Shown here piece after piece: positions 28,610-35,502 of a stretch of DNA of 64,000 bases (positions within the stretch are counted from its first letter, which is position 1; the number at the start of each line of letters is the position of its first letter). Source of the stretch: Daejeonella oryzae DSM 19973. GTDB lineage: Bacteria > Bacteroidota > Bacteroidia > Sphingobacteriales > Sphingobacteriaceae. A model generated the notes under the pieces. The model was not told the DNA's origin, did no database searches, and saw only the letters and a list, made by a program, of their open reading frames with translations. The position numbers were made by a program, and so were the translations under genes. The DNA is taken from the NCBI RefSeq assembly GCF_000422945.1, contig NZ_AUHA01000003.1:496001-560000 (forward strand), given 5' to 3'.

Positions 28610-29239
28610 TTATTTCTGAACTTCAGATTTTATATTTCCATAATTAGGTCGGCTTACAAACTTGTTGTTTTTAACAAGAAAGCGCCAGGGAACAGTTTTA
28701 AACTCGCCTTCAAAATTCATCCCTACACGGGGAGCAGCAATAATATCGTCGTCTTTAAAAGAAATTCCATGATCTTCTATCCAAATTGTATTCCCTTTCA
28801 GATCAATCCCATTATGTAGTTTTGTTAAACCTAAAGCTTTAGCTAAAGAGCCAGGGCCCTGGCATAGTTTAAAACTCTGCTTACAGTTTTCTCTGCGCAT
28901 TTTAATAATTTCTAAACCTACCGTAGGTTCTATGGCTCTTATTAAAATTGCATGAGGGATATCCTTTTTGCCTGTTACAATATTTAGCATGTCATGAATG
29001 CCATAACATATATACATATAAACAAATCCTCCCGAATGGAACATCATTTCGTTTCGTCCGGTACGTTTGTTATTAAAAGCATGCGACCCGCGATCTTCGG
29101 GTCCAAGATAGGCCTCTGTTTCTACTATTATCCCGCCTGTTAATTCATTTTCTACATTAGTTAACAACACTTTACCAATCAAATCCTTGGCTATAGCAAG
29201 AGCATCTTCCCGCTCGTAAAAACTAAGTGGAAGTTTCAT
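28610..29239 (-). CDS. DNA-3-methyladenine glycosylase (AAG/MPG type)
   Basis: A 209-residue base-excision repair glycosylase of the Aag/MPG fold, which removes alkylated and deaminated purines. Characteristic motifs are GGIIVETEAYLGPEDRGSHAFNNKRTGRN-like (residues ~35-62; the Glu in VETEAY is catalytic in this family), GGFVYMYICYGIHDMLNIV and CQGPGSLAKALGLT. Length is typical. It starts 16 bp after the end of the free-methionine-sulfoxide reductase gene, so the two form an operon concerned with repair of chemical damage (inference from gene content). Confidence 0.94.
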   Translation of the reverse strand: MKLPLSFYEREDALAIAKDLIGKVLLTNVENELTGGIIVETEAYLGPEDRGSHAFNNKRTGRNEMMFHSGGFVYMYICYGIHDMLNIVTGKKDIPHAILIRAIEPTVGLEIIKMRRENCKQSFKLCQGPGSLAKALGLTKLHNGIDLKGNTIWIEDHGISFKDDDIIAAPRVGMNFEGEFKTVPWRFLVKNNKFVSRPNYGNIKSEVQK

Positions 29240-29255
29240 AAAATGTGATTTTCAT

Positions 29256-29729
29256 TTAAAATTTAATAAGTTTTACAATTTGCCCCAGAAAGATCGAGTC
29301 AGTTTCATCAAAATCATTGAGTTCTGAACTGTCAACATCCAAAATGGCAACTACCTCATTATTATTGAAAATGGGAAGAACAATTTCTGATTTAGAGAGT
29401 GAACTGCATGCAATATGACCCGGGAATGCGTCAACATCTGCAACAATTAATGTTTTACCCTGCTCCCATGCAGATCCGCAAACACCTTTGCCTTTAGAAA
29501 TTCGGGTACATGCCACCGGTCCCTGGAAGGGACCTAAAACCAATACATCCTCTTTTATTATATAAAATCCCACCCAAAAGAAATTAAACTGTTCTTTTAG
29601 CGCCGCTGCTACATTAGCCATGTTTGCCGTGATATCCGTTTCGCCTTCTAATAAAGCCTTTATCTGCGGTATTAATGAATTGTATTGCTCCGTTTTTCCG
29701 GCCGCAATTATTTTAAGATCTTCTGCCAT
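29256..29729 (-). CDS. msrC: Free methionine-(R)-sulfoxide reductase (GAF domain, fRMsr)
   Basis: A 157-residue single-GAF-domain enzyme. All three cysteines of the fRMsr family are in place: Cys74 (VACTRI), Cys84 (GVCGSAW) and Cys108 (GHIACSS), with WVGFYI and LGPFQG typical of the pocket. It reduces free methionine-R-sulfoxide in the cytosol with thioredoxin-linked recycling. A -7 box TATTTTTG at 29736-29743 puts the transcription start at about 29731, so the in-frame TTG at 29738 cannot be the start and ATG 29729 is chosen. The transcript is then nearly leaderless. It is co-oriented and close-spaced with the DNA glycosylase. Confidence 0.92.
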   Translation of the reverse strand: MAEDLKIIAAGKTEQYNSLIPQIKALLEGETDITANMANVAAALKEQFNFFWVGFYIIKEDVLVLGPFQGPVACTRISKGKGVCGSAWEQGKTLIVADVDAFPGHIACSSLSKSEIVLPIFNNNEVVAILDVDSSELNDFDETDSIFLGQIVKLIKF

Positions 29730-29735
29730 ACGCTG

Positions 29736-29743
29736 CAAAAATA
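29736..29743 (-). promoter_or_regulatory. -7 promoter box TATTTTTG for msrC
   Basis: Exact TAnnTTTG on the minus strand, 7 bp before the ATG at 29729. It decides the start codon and implies a 5' leader of only a few bases. Confidence 0.6.
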
Positions 29744-29896
29744 GTATTGCTAATAGAATTATACAGTAATATTAGTGTACGTTTTTAAATGGTACGAATA
29801 CTTAAATGCCATATTTTATATTAAATATGTACTGTTTTGTATGGATAAAAATACAAAATGGTGGCTTAATCCAAATTAATAACATGTTTTCATTCG

Positions 29897-29912
29897 TGGC
29901 ACAGAATTTTCA
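29897..29912 (+). promoter_or_regulatory. Sigma-54-like promoter element (weak)
   Basis: TGGCACAGAATTTTCA resembles the -24/-12 consensus TGGCACrnnnnTTGCa. The -24 half is perfect and spacing is right, but the -12 GC is replaced by TC. The predicted start would fall near 29923, 13 bp before the ATG at 29936. Confidence 0.3.
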
Positions 29913-29935
29913 TATAGATTATAAATACAAAGAAA

Positions 29936-30436
29936 ATGAGGAAGATTATATTTATGGTAGCCCTCTTTGTAGCATTGGGAGCAACCACAGTTAGTGCACA
30001 AATTTCCAGCAGGAATCAAACAGATAGAAGAGTAACTGAACCAGGAGTTTATCAGGATGAACGTGGTGAATACCAATGGCAAACTGTAGAACGCAGAGTT
30101 TGGATACCTGAAAGAAAAACCGGTGGTATTTTTGGAATTGGTTCCCGGACAATTCCCGGACATTATGAAATGCGTACTGACCGCGTAAAGGTATATCGTG
30201 GTCAAAACAACAATTATTCTAATAAAAGAAAAGGCTGGGAAGGAAAGCATCCGCATGGAATGCCTCCGGGACAGCGTAAAAAATTAGAGAATCGTAAAAA
30301 TGACAGATATGATGATCGCCGGTATGAAGAGAGAAGAGATGACAGAAATGATGACCGCAGATACGAAGATCGTAATGATGACCGTCATAAATCCAATAAG
30401 AAAAATAAGAATCGAGGTAATCGTGACAATGATTAA
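29936..30436 (+). CDS. Exported basic protein with charged low-complexity tail
   Basis: A 166-residue protein. It has a signal peptide (MRKIIFMVALFVALGATTVSAQ), then a middle part (residues ~25-85) with WQTVERRVWIPERK and RTIPGHYEMRTDRVKVY, a pattern like the YXWV-type repeats of small periplasmic proteins. The C-terminal ~65 residues are low-complexity Arg/Asp/Asn/Lys (RYEERRDDRNDDRRYEDRN), encoded by a run of imperfect repeats at about 30300-30420. Such tails suggest binding to polyanions or the cell surface, but this is inference. A sigma-54-like element precedes it and a strong terminator follows. Confidence 0.75.
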   Translation: MRKIIFMVALFVALGATTVSAQISSRNQTDRRVTEPGVYQDERGEYQWQTVERRVWIPERKTGGIFGIGSRTIPGHYEMRTDRVKVYRGQNNNYSNKRKGWEGKHPHGMPPGQRKKLENRKNDRYDDRRYEERRDDRNDDRRYEDRNDDRHKSNKKNKNRGNRDND

Positions 30437-30461
30437 TTGTTAGGTTAATTTCCTATATATT

Positions 30462-30493
30462 AAGTCCCCTGGTTTTGCTGGGGGACTTTTTTT
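30462..30493 (+). terminator. Intrinsic terminator
   Basis: Arms AAGTCCCC (30462-30469) and GGGGACTT (30481-30488), loop of 11 nt, followed by a T-run to 30493, just after the basic exported protein. Confidence 0.85.
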
Positions 30494-30500
30494 ATTTATG

Positions 30501-30508
30501 TACTTTTG
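30501..30508 (+). promoter_or_regulatory. -7 promoter box TACTTTTG for the CrtA-like gene
   Basis: Exact TAnnTTTG match directly after the terminator, with a TTG at 30475-30477 that is slightly far (23 bp) for a -33 element. It supports the ATG at 30535 and excludes an upstream TTG start at 30475. Confidence 0.55.
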
Positions 30509-30534
30509 CACAAATAACTTCCATTTTAATTTTA

Positions 30535-31260
30535 ATGATCCTCTCTCTCACGATTGTACGCTACCGTCCCTTATTTGTTCCTTTAGCCCTGTTGGCAATG
30601 GCTTTACACCGAATACCCCTTACGTTTACCAAGAATTGCAGCTTCTGGAAGTTGGTGGGATGTGGTAAAAATGGGTCCTTTGATCTGAATCCCGATTGGC
30701 AGCAGTGGGGATTATTGGCTGTATGGAATTCTATGGATGATTATGAAAAATTTAATAAATTATCTTTCATTTCTGGCTGGTGGAAAATCTTCTGCAAAGA
30801 ACAATGGACTATATTAGGAGAACCTTTACATAGCCATGGAAAATGGTCTGGTAAAGAACCTTTTAAGTCATTTAAAAATGATGTGACTGCAAAACGGAAA
30901 ACAGATTATCAAGGGCCTGTAGCTATACTAACAAGAGCAACCATTCGGATAAATAAGTTAAGAAATTTTTGGAATAATGTAGATTCCGTTGCTTCCATTA
31001 TGGCAAAAGCCCCCGGCTATATTCATTCATTTGGTATTGGCGAAGCCCCGGTTTTTATGCAGGCGACCTTTTCTATCTGGAACAGCGTGGAAGACGTAAA
31101 AAACTTTGCATATAAATCTAAAGAACATGCAGAAGTAATAGCGAAGACCAGAAAAGAAAATTGGTACAGTGAAGAGCTGTTTGCACGATTTATACCCTTA
31201 TCCATCTCAGGAACGCTAAACGGTGTCGATCCATTGGAGGGTTTACTTTCAAAGGGATAA
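30535..31260 (+). CDS. Spheroidene monooxygenase (CrtA)-like protein
   Basis: A 241-residue protein related to CrtA of purple bacteria. CrtA-like signatures are TKNCSFWKLVGCGKNGSF, LLAVWNSMDDYEKF, VAILTRATIRINKL, FGIGEAPVFMQATFSIW and NWYSEELFARFIPL. CrtA is a haem-containing oxygenase that ketolates acyclic carotenoids. Homologues are common in non-phototrophic Bacteroidota, where the substrate is unproven. No other carotenoid gene is in the window, so the role is uncertain. The start at 30535 is chosen because of the promoter at 30501. The gene is 49 bp upstream of a small unknown gene. Confidence 0.8.
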   Translation: MILSLTIVRYRPLFVPLALLAMALHRIPLTFTKNCSFWKLVGCGKNGSFDLNPDWQQWGLLAVWNSMDDYEKFNKLSFISGWWKIFCKEQWTILGEPLHSHGKWSGKEPFKSFKNDVTAKRKTDYQGPVAILTRATIRINKLRNFWNNVDSVASIMAKAPGYIHSFGIGEAPVFMQATFSIWNSVEDVKNFAYKSKEHAEVIAKTRKENWYSEELFARFIPLSISGTLNGVDPLEGLLSKG

Positions 31261-31309
31261 AGCGTTACTTAAAAATCTGAAAACATCGATAAACTAAATA
31301 CTACAAAGA

Positions 31310-31561
31310 ATGAGAATAATTGCAGAATTGCCACATCCGGAATGTAAGATTACTATTTTTTCAATGAACCAGAAATACCTTATCAAGCTTGAAAAAGGTG
31401 CTTATGAGCAAACTTATAAATTATCGGAAATAGATATAACTGATGGAGTAAATGGTGTCTTTAAAATTCTGGATGATGAATTTATGAAAACAGCAGGCGA
31501 GCGTTTTGCGCAAATGCGTTCTGATTTTAATAATGCATTTAATCGCTATGAGAATCAATAG
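31310..31561 (+). CDS. Small protein of unknown function
   Basis: An 83-residue soluble protein. The N-terminal half is predicted beta (MRIIAELPHPECKITIFSMNQKYLIKLE), followed by ISEIDITDGV-like turns and a C-terminal amphipathic helix (KTAGERFAQMRSDFNNAFN). The pattern resembles small conserved Sphingobacteriales proteins, but I cannot name a family. It is 49 bp after the CrtA-like gene in the same direction with no terminator between, so co-transcription is likely. Confidence 0.65.
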   Translation: MRIIAELPHPECKITIFSMNQKYLIKLEKGAYEQTYKLSEIDITDGVNGVFKILDDEFMKTAGERFAQMRSDFNNAFNRYENQ

Positions 31562-31615
31562 TATCCCACTTTGTTTTGGCTAAACATTTGATATAGTGTT
31601 ACTTAAGTAATGATT

Positions 31616-31765
31616 CCAAATTTAATTTGGCAATTTAAGCATTTTTTGGACATAAAAAATATGATTATATAAATTAATAAGCGAAAGTGAGTTAGTTAAA
31701 ATGCTGATTATCAAATAATTAAATTATTTTAAAATATATAATTTGGTTGCTTTTAATACCAAATT
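31616..31765. repeat. Two inverted repeats with the shared half-site AATTTGG
   Basis: CCAAATTTAATTTGG (31616-31630) is a 6-bp inverted repeat with a 3-bp centre. AATTTGG (31740-31746) and CCAAATT (31759-31765) form a second one with a 12-bp gap. Both are upstream of the DUF6580 gene in an AT-rich 278-bp gap that holds no gene. They may be operator sites; chance is possible in such AT-rich DNA. Confidence 0.35.
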
Positions 31766-31827
31766 AATGCAAATTATCAAAGAATCATCATGTGAATTTT
31801 ACTTTTTACAGGAAGCAAAATTTTTTC

Positions 31828-31835
31828 TACTTTTG
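31828..31835 (+). promoter_or_regulatory. -7 promoter box TACTTTTG, leaderless start
   Basis: Exact TAnnTTTG ending 4 bp before the ATG at 31840, so transcription should begin at or next to the start codon. Confidence 0.6.
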
Positions 31836-31839
31836 ACAT

Positions 31840-32373
31840 ATGACACAATATATAAGATCACCACGCTTTATAGCTTTAACCCTCTTAATTATTTTAGCGG
31901 CATTTAGCAGAGCTCTTCCCTTGCTCATTCCTCACATTTGGAATTTCACAGCAGTTGGAGCTTTAGCAATATTTTCGGGTGCGCAATTCCGTAACAAAAG
32001 TTTAGCTTTTATAATGCCCTTAGCTACTATGGCTTTATCTGATCTTTTTATCGGAAACGGATTTAGTCTGATTGTTTATACAGCTTTTATTGCGATGGTT
32101 ATTTGTGGTTTTTTAATCCGGAATCGAATTAATGTATCCAATATTGTGCTTTCATCTGTTGCCGGTGCACTGGTATTTTTTCTGATTACAAATTTTGCCT
32201 TTTTATATTCTCCTTCACTTTATCCGCATAATTTATCAGGCATTATCGCATCATATGTTGCAGCCTTACCATTCCTTAATAATATGGTTTTAGGAAACCT
32301 GGCATATGGGTCAGTATTATTTGGATCTTTCTACTTTATTTCTAAACGCTTTCCTGCTTTATCAGTTAGATAA
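31840..32373 (+). CDS. DUF6580 integral membrane protein
   Basis: A 177-residue protein with five or six predicted membrane helices. The segments AFSRALPLLIPHIWNFTAVGALAIFSG and LPLATMALSDLFIGN are characteristic of the DUF6580 family. The arrangement of helices is reminiscent of small substrate-binding (ECF S-component-like) proteins, but that is only a resemblance. It converges on the Dph6-like gene of a cobalamin-riboswitch operon. A connection to vitamin uptake is possible but not shown. The promoter is leaderless. Confidence 0.75.
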   Translation: MTQYIRSPRFIALTLLIILAAFSRALPLLIPHIWNFTAVGALAIFSGAQFRNKSLAFIMPLATMALSDLFIGNGFSLIVYTAFIAMVICGFLIRNRINVSNIVLSSVAGALVFFLITNFAFLYSPSLYPHNLSGIIASYVAALPFLNNMVLGNLAYGSVLFGSFYFISKRFPALSVR

Positions 32374-32389
32374 GCAAGTATTTTATAGT

Positions 32390-32423
32390 AAAAGCCCGAT
32401 TGGTTATCCTATCGGGCTTTTTT
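32390..32423. terminator. Bidirectional intrinsic terminator
   Basis: Arms AAAAGCCCGAT (32390-32400) and ATCGGGCTTTT (32411-32421), 10-nt loop, with A and T tracts on both sides, between the convergent DUF6580 and Dph6-like genes. Confidence 0.9.
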
Positions 32424-32444
32424 GTTGAAAGAATATTTACTTAA

Positions 32445-33137
32445 TCAGTAAATATCTATATACCAGAATCCGGCTTCAAATTGCTCATTTGCTGATTTAA
32501 CATTTAAAGGGGCATAATCCCTTTCTCCGGTTTCAAAACTAATCTCCTGACTGAAGACCGGACCTGCATAACAAAAAGTATGGAATTCTCCATTTTCTCC
32601 GCAGGGATCTACTATTACAGGTAAGTCATTTAAGAATTGCTGATCTAATTGTGCACCTATGGTGCTTTCATCTAAAAAACCAGTGTGTATACAGCATAAG
32701 ATAGCTTTAAACTCCAATTTTATAAATTCTTCCATTAGTTCGGCAGTATTTCTCTCCCATAATGGAAAATATCCCTTTAATCCATTTTTGTTTAAAAGAT
32801 GATTCCGGTACCAGCGAATATCCTCCAAAAAAATGTCTCCATAAATTATAATCTCAATGCCTTCTTCTTTAAGATTTTGATAGGTTGACGTTAAAACTTT
32901 CTCATACGATAAGTTATCGGGTTGATTGGGTACCCACATTTTAATTAAAGGTAATCCGGTTTGAGCTACCTGCCTTTCTATAACGCTTTCGCGAATTCCA
33001 TGCATAGAAACTCTTTTAAATTCCTCGTTAATGGTACATATTAAGGCCACCACTTCAATATCCTTATTTTGCCTGGCGTAATATAATGCCATTGCAGAAT
33101 CTTTACCTCCGCTCCAAAATAAAACAGCCTTTTTCAT
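32445..33137 (-). CDS. Dph6-like PP-loop ATPase (diphthine-ammonia-ligase family)
   Basis: A 230-residue ATP pyrophosphatase-fold enzyme. The PP-loop is SGGKDSA at residues 9-15. Later family motifs are IIIYGDIFLEDIRWYRN, FPLWERNT, and the C-terminal DPCGENGEFHTF, which corresponds to the Dph6 signature. Eukaryotic Dph6 amidates diphthine on EF2, a modification absent from bacteria, so the bacterial substrate must differ. It lies 104 bp downstream of the BtuB-like receptor, itself behind a cobalamin riboswitch, so the two are plausibly one B12-regulated unit. A role in corrinoid handling is inference. Confidence 0.85.
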   Translation of the reverse strand: MKKAVLFWSGGKDSAMALYYARQNKDIEVVALICTINEEFKRVSMHGIRESVIERQVAQTGLPLIKMWVPNQPDNLSYEKVLTSTYQNLKEEGIEIIIYGDIFLEDIRWYRNHLLNKNGLKGYFPLWERNTAELMEEFIKLEFKAILCCIHTGFLDESTIGAQLDQQFLNDLPVIVDPCGENGEFHTFCYAGPVFSQEISFETGERDYAPLNVKSANEQFEAGFWYIDIY

Positions 33138-33241
33138 ACAACCGGTGATTTAAGCATTTTGAATTAATTTTGGAAATCTCACAATAAAAAATTGCTGCAT
33201 TTAAGTCCGTGATGATAATATAAAATAATGAATGGTTGTTT

Positions 33242-35140
33242 TTAAAAGTCAAGCTTCAAGCCAGTCTGATAGTTTAAGCCAGCGGTTGTATAACCGGCAA
33301 ACTCTGTATAGTCTTCATTTAAAATATTTTTTACATCTGTAAAAAAAGTAAGTTTCTTAGAGGGCTTGTACTGAAGATAAGCATTTACCATATTGTAAGA
33401 TTTCAGAGGAATTTCAACAACTTCAAATGTTGTTCCATCAAAATATCGGTCTGCCCGGTCTCCAGTATATTTGTAAGATATATTAAAATCAAAAGATCTA
33501 TTGAAGATAATATATACATTCGCACCAAAAGAATTTGTTGGTCTTCTCAATAAATTAAAAGATGTTCCCGCTGGGCTTATTTGTTTTCCATTAACATAAG
33601 CGAAAAAAGCATTTACATTTATAAAATTGGACGGTTTAAAGAATATCTCTGCCTCATAGCCATTGTCTTGCTGCAAATTTTGGTTTGTAAACACGTATTT
33701 GCCGGATGATGATTGGCCAAAATCTATAACATCATTTATATTCCTTTTAAAATAGTTGAAGTTTAGATTTACTTTTCCGGGCAATAAATCCAAATCGAAT
33801 CCGGCCTCATAACTTTTTGAAGTTTCGGCTTTCAAATCCAGGTTTCCGTATTCAGAAAAAAGCTGATATAAAGATGGAACCTTATATGCCGATGAAACAT
33901 TAACATATATTTTATATTGTTTATCTATAACAAATGATGGATTAAGGGTGTAGGTAAAATTGCTTCCATACTGGCTATGCTTATTTATCCGCCCTCCAAT
34001 TTCAAAATTAAAGCCTGATTTTAAGGTTAATAATGCAGAAGTATACAAACTGGAGATATGATTATCGGCTATAAGTGTTGCACTATACGAACTAATCTGT
34101 TTAGTATCCGAATATTTATAGCTCGCTCCGCTGTTTATATTTAAGAAGTTCGTTAACGAATAATTAATTGAACCTTCTGCATTCGTAATATTTCCCTGAT
34201 TATTGGTAATGGAGGCTTGATTATCAAATAAATTTTTAACCTGATTTCTGCTCAAATTAAAATCTAATCGGCTTTTGCCGATTTCATAAATCCCTGTAAA
34301 ACCTGCCAGCAAGAATGATTTTTTATAATCGTAATCTAATCCATCCGTAAAAGCCCCATTATCCAAATCCGCTTCATTAACGCCTGCCTGCAGAAGAGAT
34401 CTTAATAAAAGACGGTCAGTTATTTGCTGTCCGATATTTAAACTTATGGATTTTTGATGTGAAGCATCTTTTTCAAACTCAACATCCTGTAAAGCAGATT
34501 TTGCAGTAGAGAAATTTCTGGAATCAGCATTTGAAATATTAATAGCAACGGAGGTTTTATCTATTTGACCATTTAAACCCAAAACCTGCTTGTATGAATC
34601 GTAACTTCCTGCGGAAGCCAGTAAATTCGTACTCAGCTTACCCCTTCCTTTCTTGGTGATTATATTTATAACTCCAGCAACAGCATCTGAACCGTACAAA
34701 GTACTATTCCCTCCTTTTAAAATTTCAACCCGTTCCACCTGGTCAATAGGGACTGAAGAAATATTAATTTCGCCGCTTATACCGGAAGCATCATTGACAG
34801 GAATCCCATCGATTAAAATAAGCGTATACCCGGGTGATGAACCTCTAAGATAAACTGCATTAATTTCCCCCGGATTCCCTCCGCTTCCGCCAATAGTTAT
34901 CCCGGCAATCTCATTCAGGACTTGCGAGAGAGTTCTACCCTGACTGCGGTTTAGCGTTTCGGATGTGATGACACGAACCACTTTTCCGGTTTCTGATTGT
35001 TTTTTGGGAGTTCGTGAAGCAGTAACAACCACATCGTCGAGTTTGCGCACAGGATTTTCCTGAGCCTTACTACTGTTTGGAAACAGCAATGTAGATGCAA
35101 GTCCAAAACTTGCGTAAGCAATTAAATTTTTTCTTTTCAT
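33242..35140 (-). CDS. btuB: TonB-dependent outer-membrane receptor, BtuB-like (cobalamin)
   Basis: A 632-residue outer-membrane receptor. The signal peptide is MKRKNLIAYASFGLASTLLF, cut near SKAQE. A TonB box-like segment follows (DDVVVTASRTP), then the plug domain (VLNEIAGITIGG, VYLRGSSPGYTLILIDGIPV, VERVEILKGG, GSDAVAGVINIITK) and a 22-strand barrel. Length is close to E. coli BtuB (about 600). The cobalamin riboswitch 120 bp upstream is the main reason to call it BtuB. The in-frame TTG at 35224 is too far upstream and would add 28 non-signal residues, so ATG 35140 is chosen. It should import B12 with TonB-ExbBD energy. Confidence 0.9.
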   Translation of the reverse strand: MKRKNLIAYASFGLASTLLFPNSSKAQENPVRKLDDVVVTASRTPKKQSETGKVVRVITSETLNRSQGRTLSQVLNEIAGITIGGSGGNPGEINAVYLRGSSPGYTLILIDGIPVNDASGISGEINISSVPIDQVERVEILKGGNSTLYGSDAVAGVINIITKKGRGKLSTNLLASAGSYDSYKQVLGLNGQIDKTSVAINISNADSRNFSTAKSALQDVEFEKDASHQKSISLNIGQQITDRLLLRSLLQAGVNEADLDNGAFTDGLDYDYKKSFLLAGFTGIYEIGKSRLDFNLSRNQVKNLFDNQASITNNQGNITNAEGSINYSLTNFLNINSGASYKYSDTKQISSYSATLIADNHISSLYTSALLTLKSGFNFEIGGRINKHSQYGSNFTYTLNPSFVIDKQYKIYVNVSSAYKVPSLYQLFSEYGNLDLKAETSKSYEAGFDLDLLPGKVNLNFNYFKRNINDVIDFGQSSSGKYVFTNQNLQQDNGYEAEIFFKPSNFINVNAFFAYVNGKQISPAGTSFNLLRRPTNSFGANVYIIFNRSFDFNISYKYTGDRADRYFDGTTFEVVEIPLKSYNMVNAYLQYKPSKKLTFFTDVKNILNEDYTEFAGYTTAGLNYQTGLKLDF

Positions 35141-35257
35141 TTTGTTGTGAGATATAAATTCCCCACAGCAAACAGTAATAAAGGATTCCAGAAATGCCCC
35201 CGATTTAAAATCGGATTCATTCAAGCCTCAGTCCCCGAAAGCTATGAATTATAATGG

Positions 35258-35423
35258 CCTGGGCAGGTATTCTGACTTACTCCCTTAGCTCCTGCCTTCC
35301 CATCTCTGTTAAGAAAAAGTGGCTTAAAACGGAATTCAGTATCTGGAGCTTACAGCTGCGGGACAGTTACGGATTTGCACCGTATTCCCTTTTAATCCTG
35401 ATTATTAAATCAGGAACCTAAAG
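35258..35423 (-). promoter_or_regulatory. Cobalamin (B12) riboswitch
   Basis: On the minus strand the leader contains the conserved core GGTGCAAATCCGTAACTG then TCCCGCAGCTGTAAGC (complement of 35348-35381), the side-domain pieces GCCACT and GGGAAGGC, and the 3' B12 box AGTCAGAATACCTGCC (complement of 35262-35277). This order is diagnostic of the RF00174 aptamer, placed ahead of a BtuB-like receptor. Adenosylcobalamin binding would lower expression. Downstream (35141-35257) lies an expression platform with possible hairpins such as CCGATTT/AAATCGG (35203-35217). Confidence 0.95.
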
Positions 35424-35502
35424 CGAAGCAAATGTACTATAAGATCAAAGATTTACAAACGATTGCTCATTCATAATTCCATTCAATTTTTATCTTTAGC
35501 TC

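Noticed and set aside
29806-29994. A 62-codon open frame overlapping the start of the basic exported protein
   Set aside because: It overlaps the better-supported gene at 29936, has no promoter element of its own and its residues show no domain or signal peptide.
33242-35224. Receptor start at the upstream in-frame TTG (35224)
   Set aside because: It adds 28 residues with no signal peptide, while a normal signal peptide begins at the ATG 35140 after the riboswitch region.
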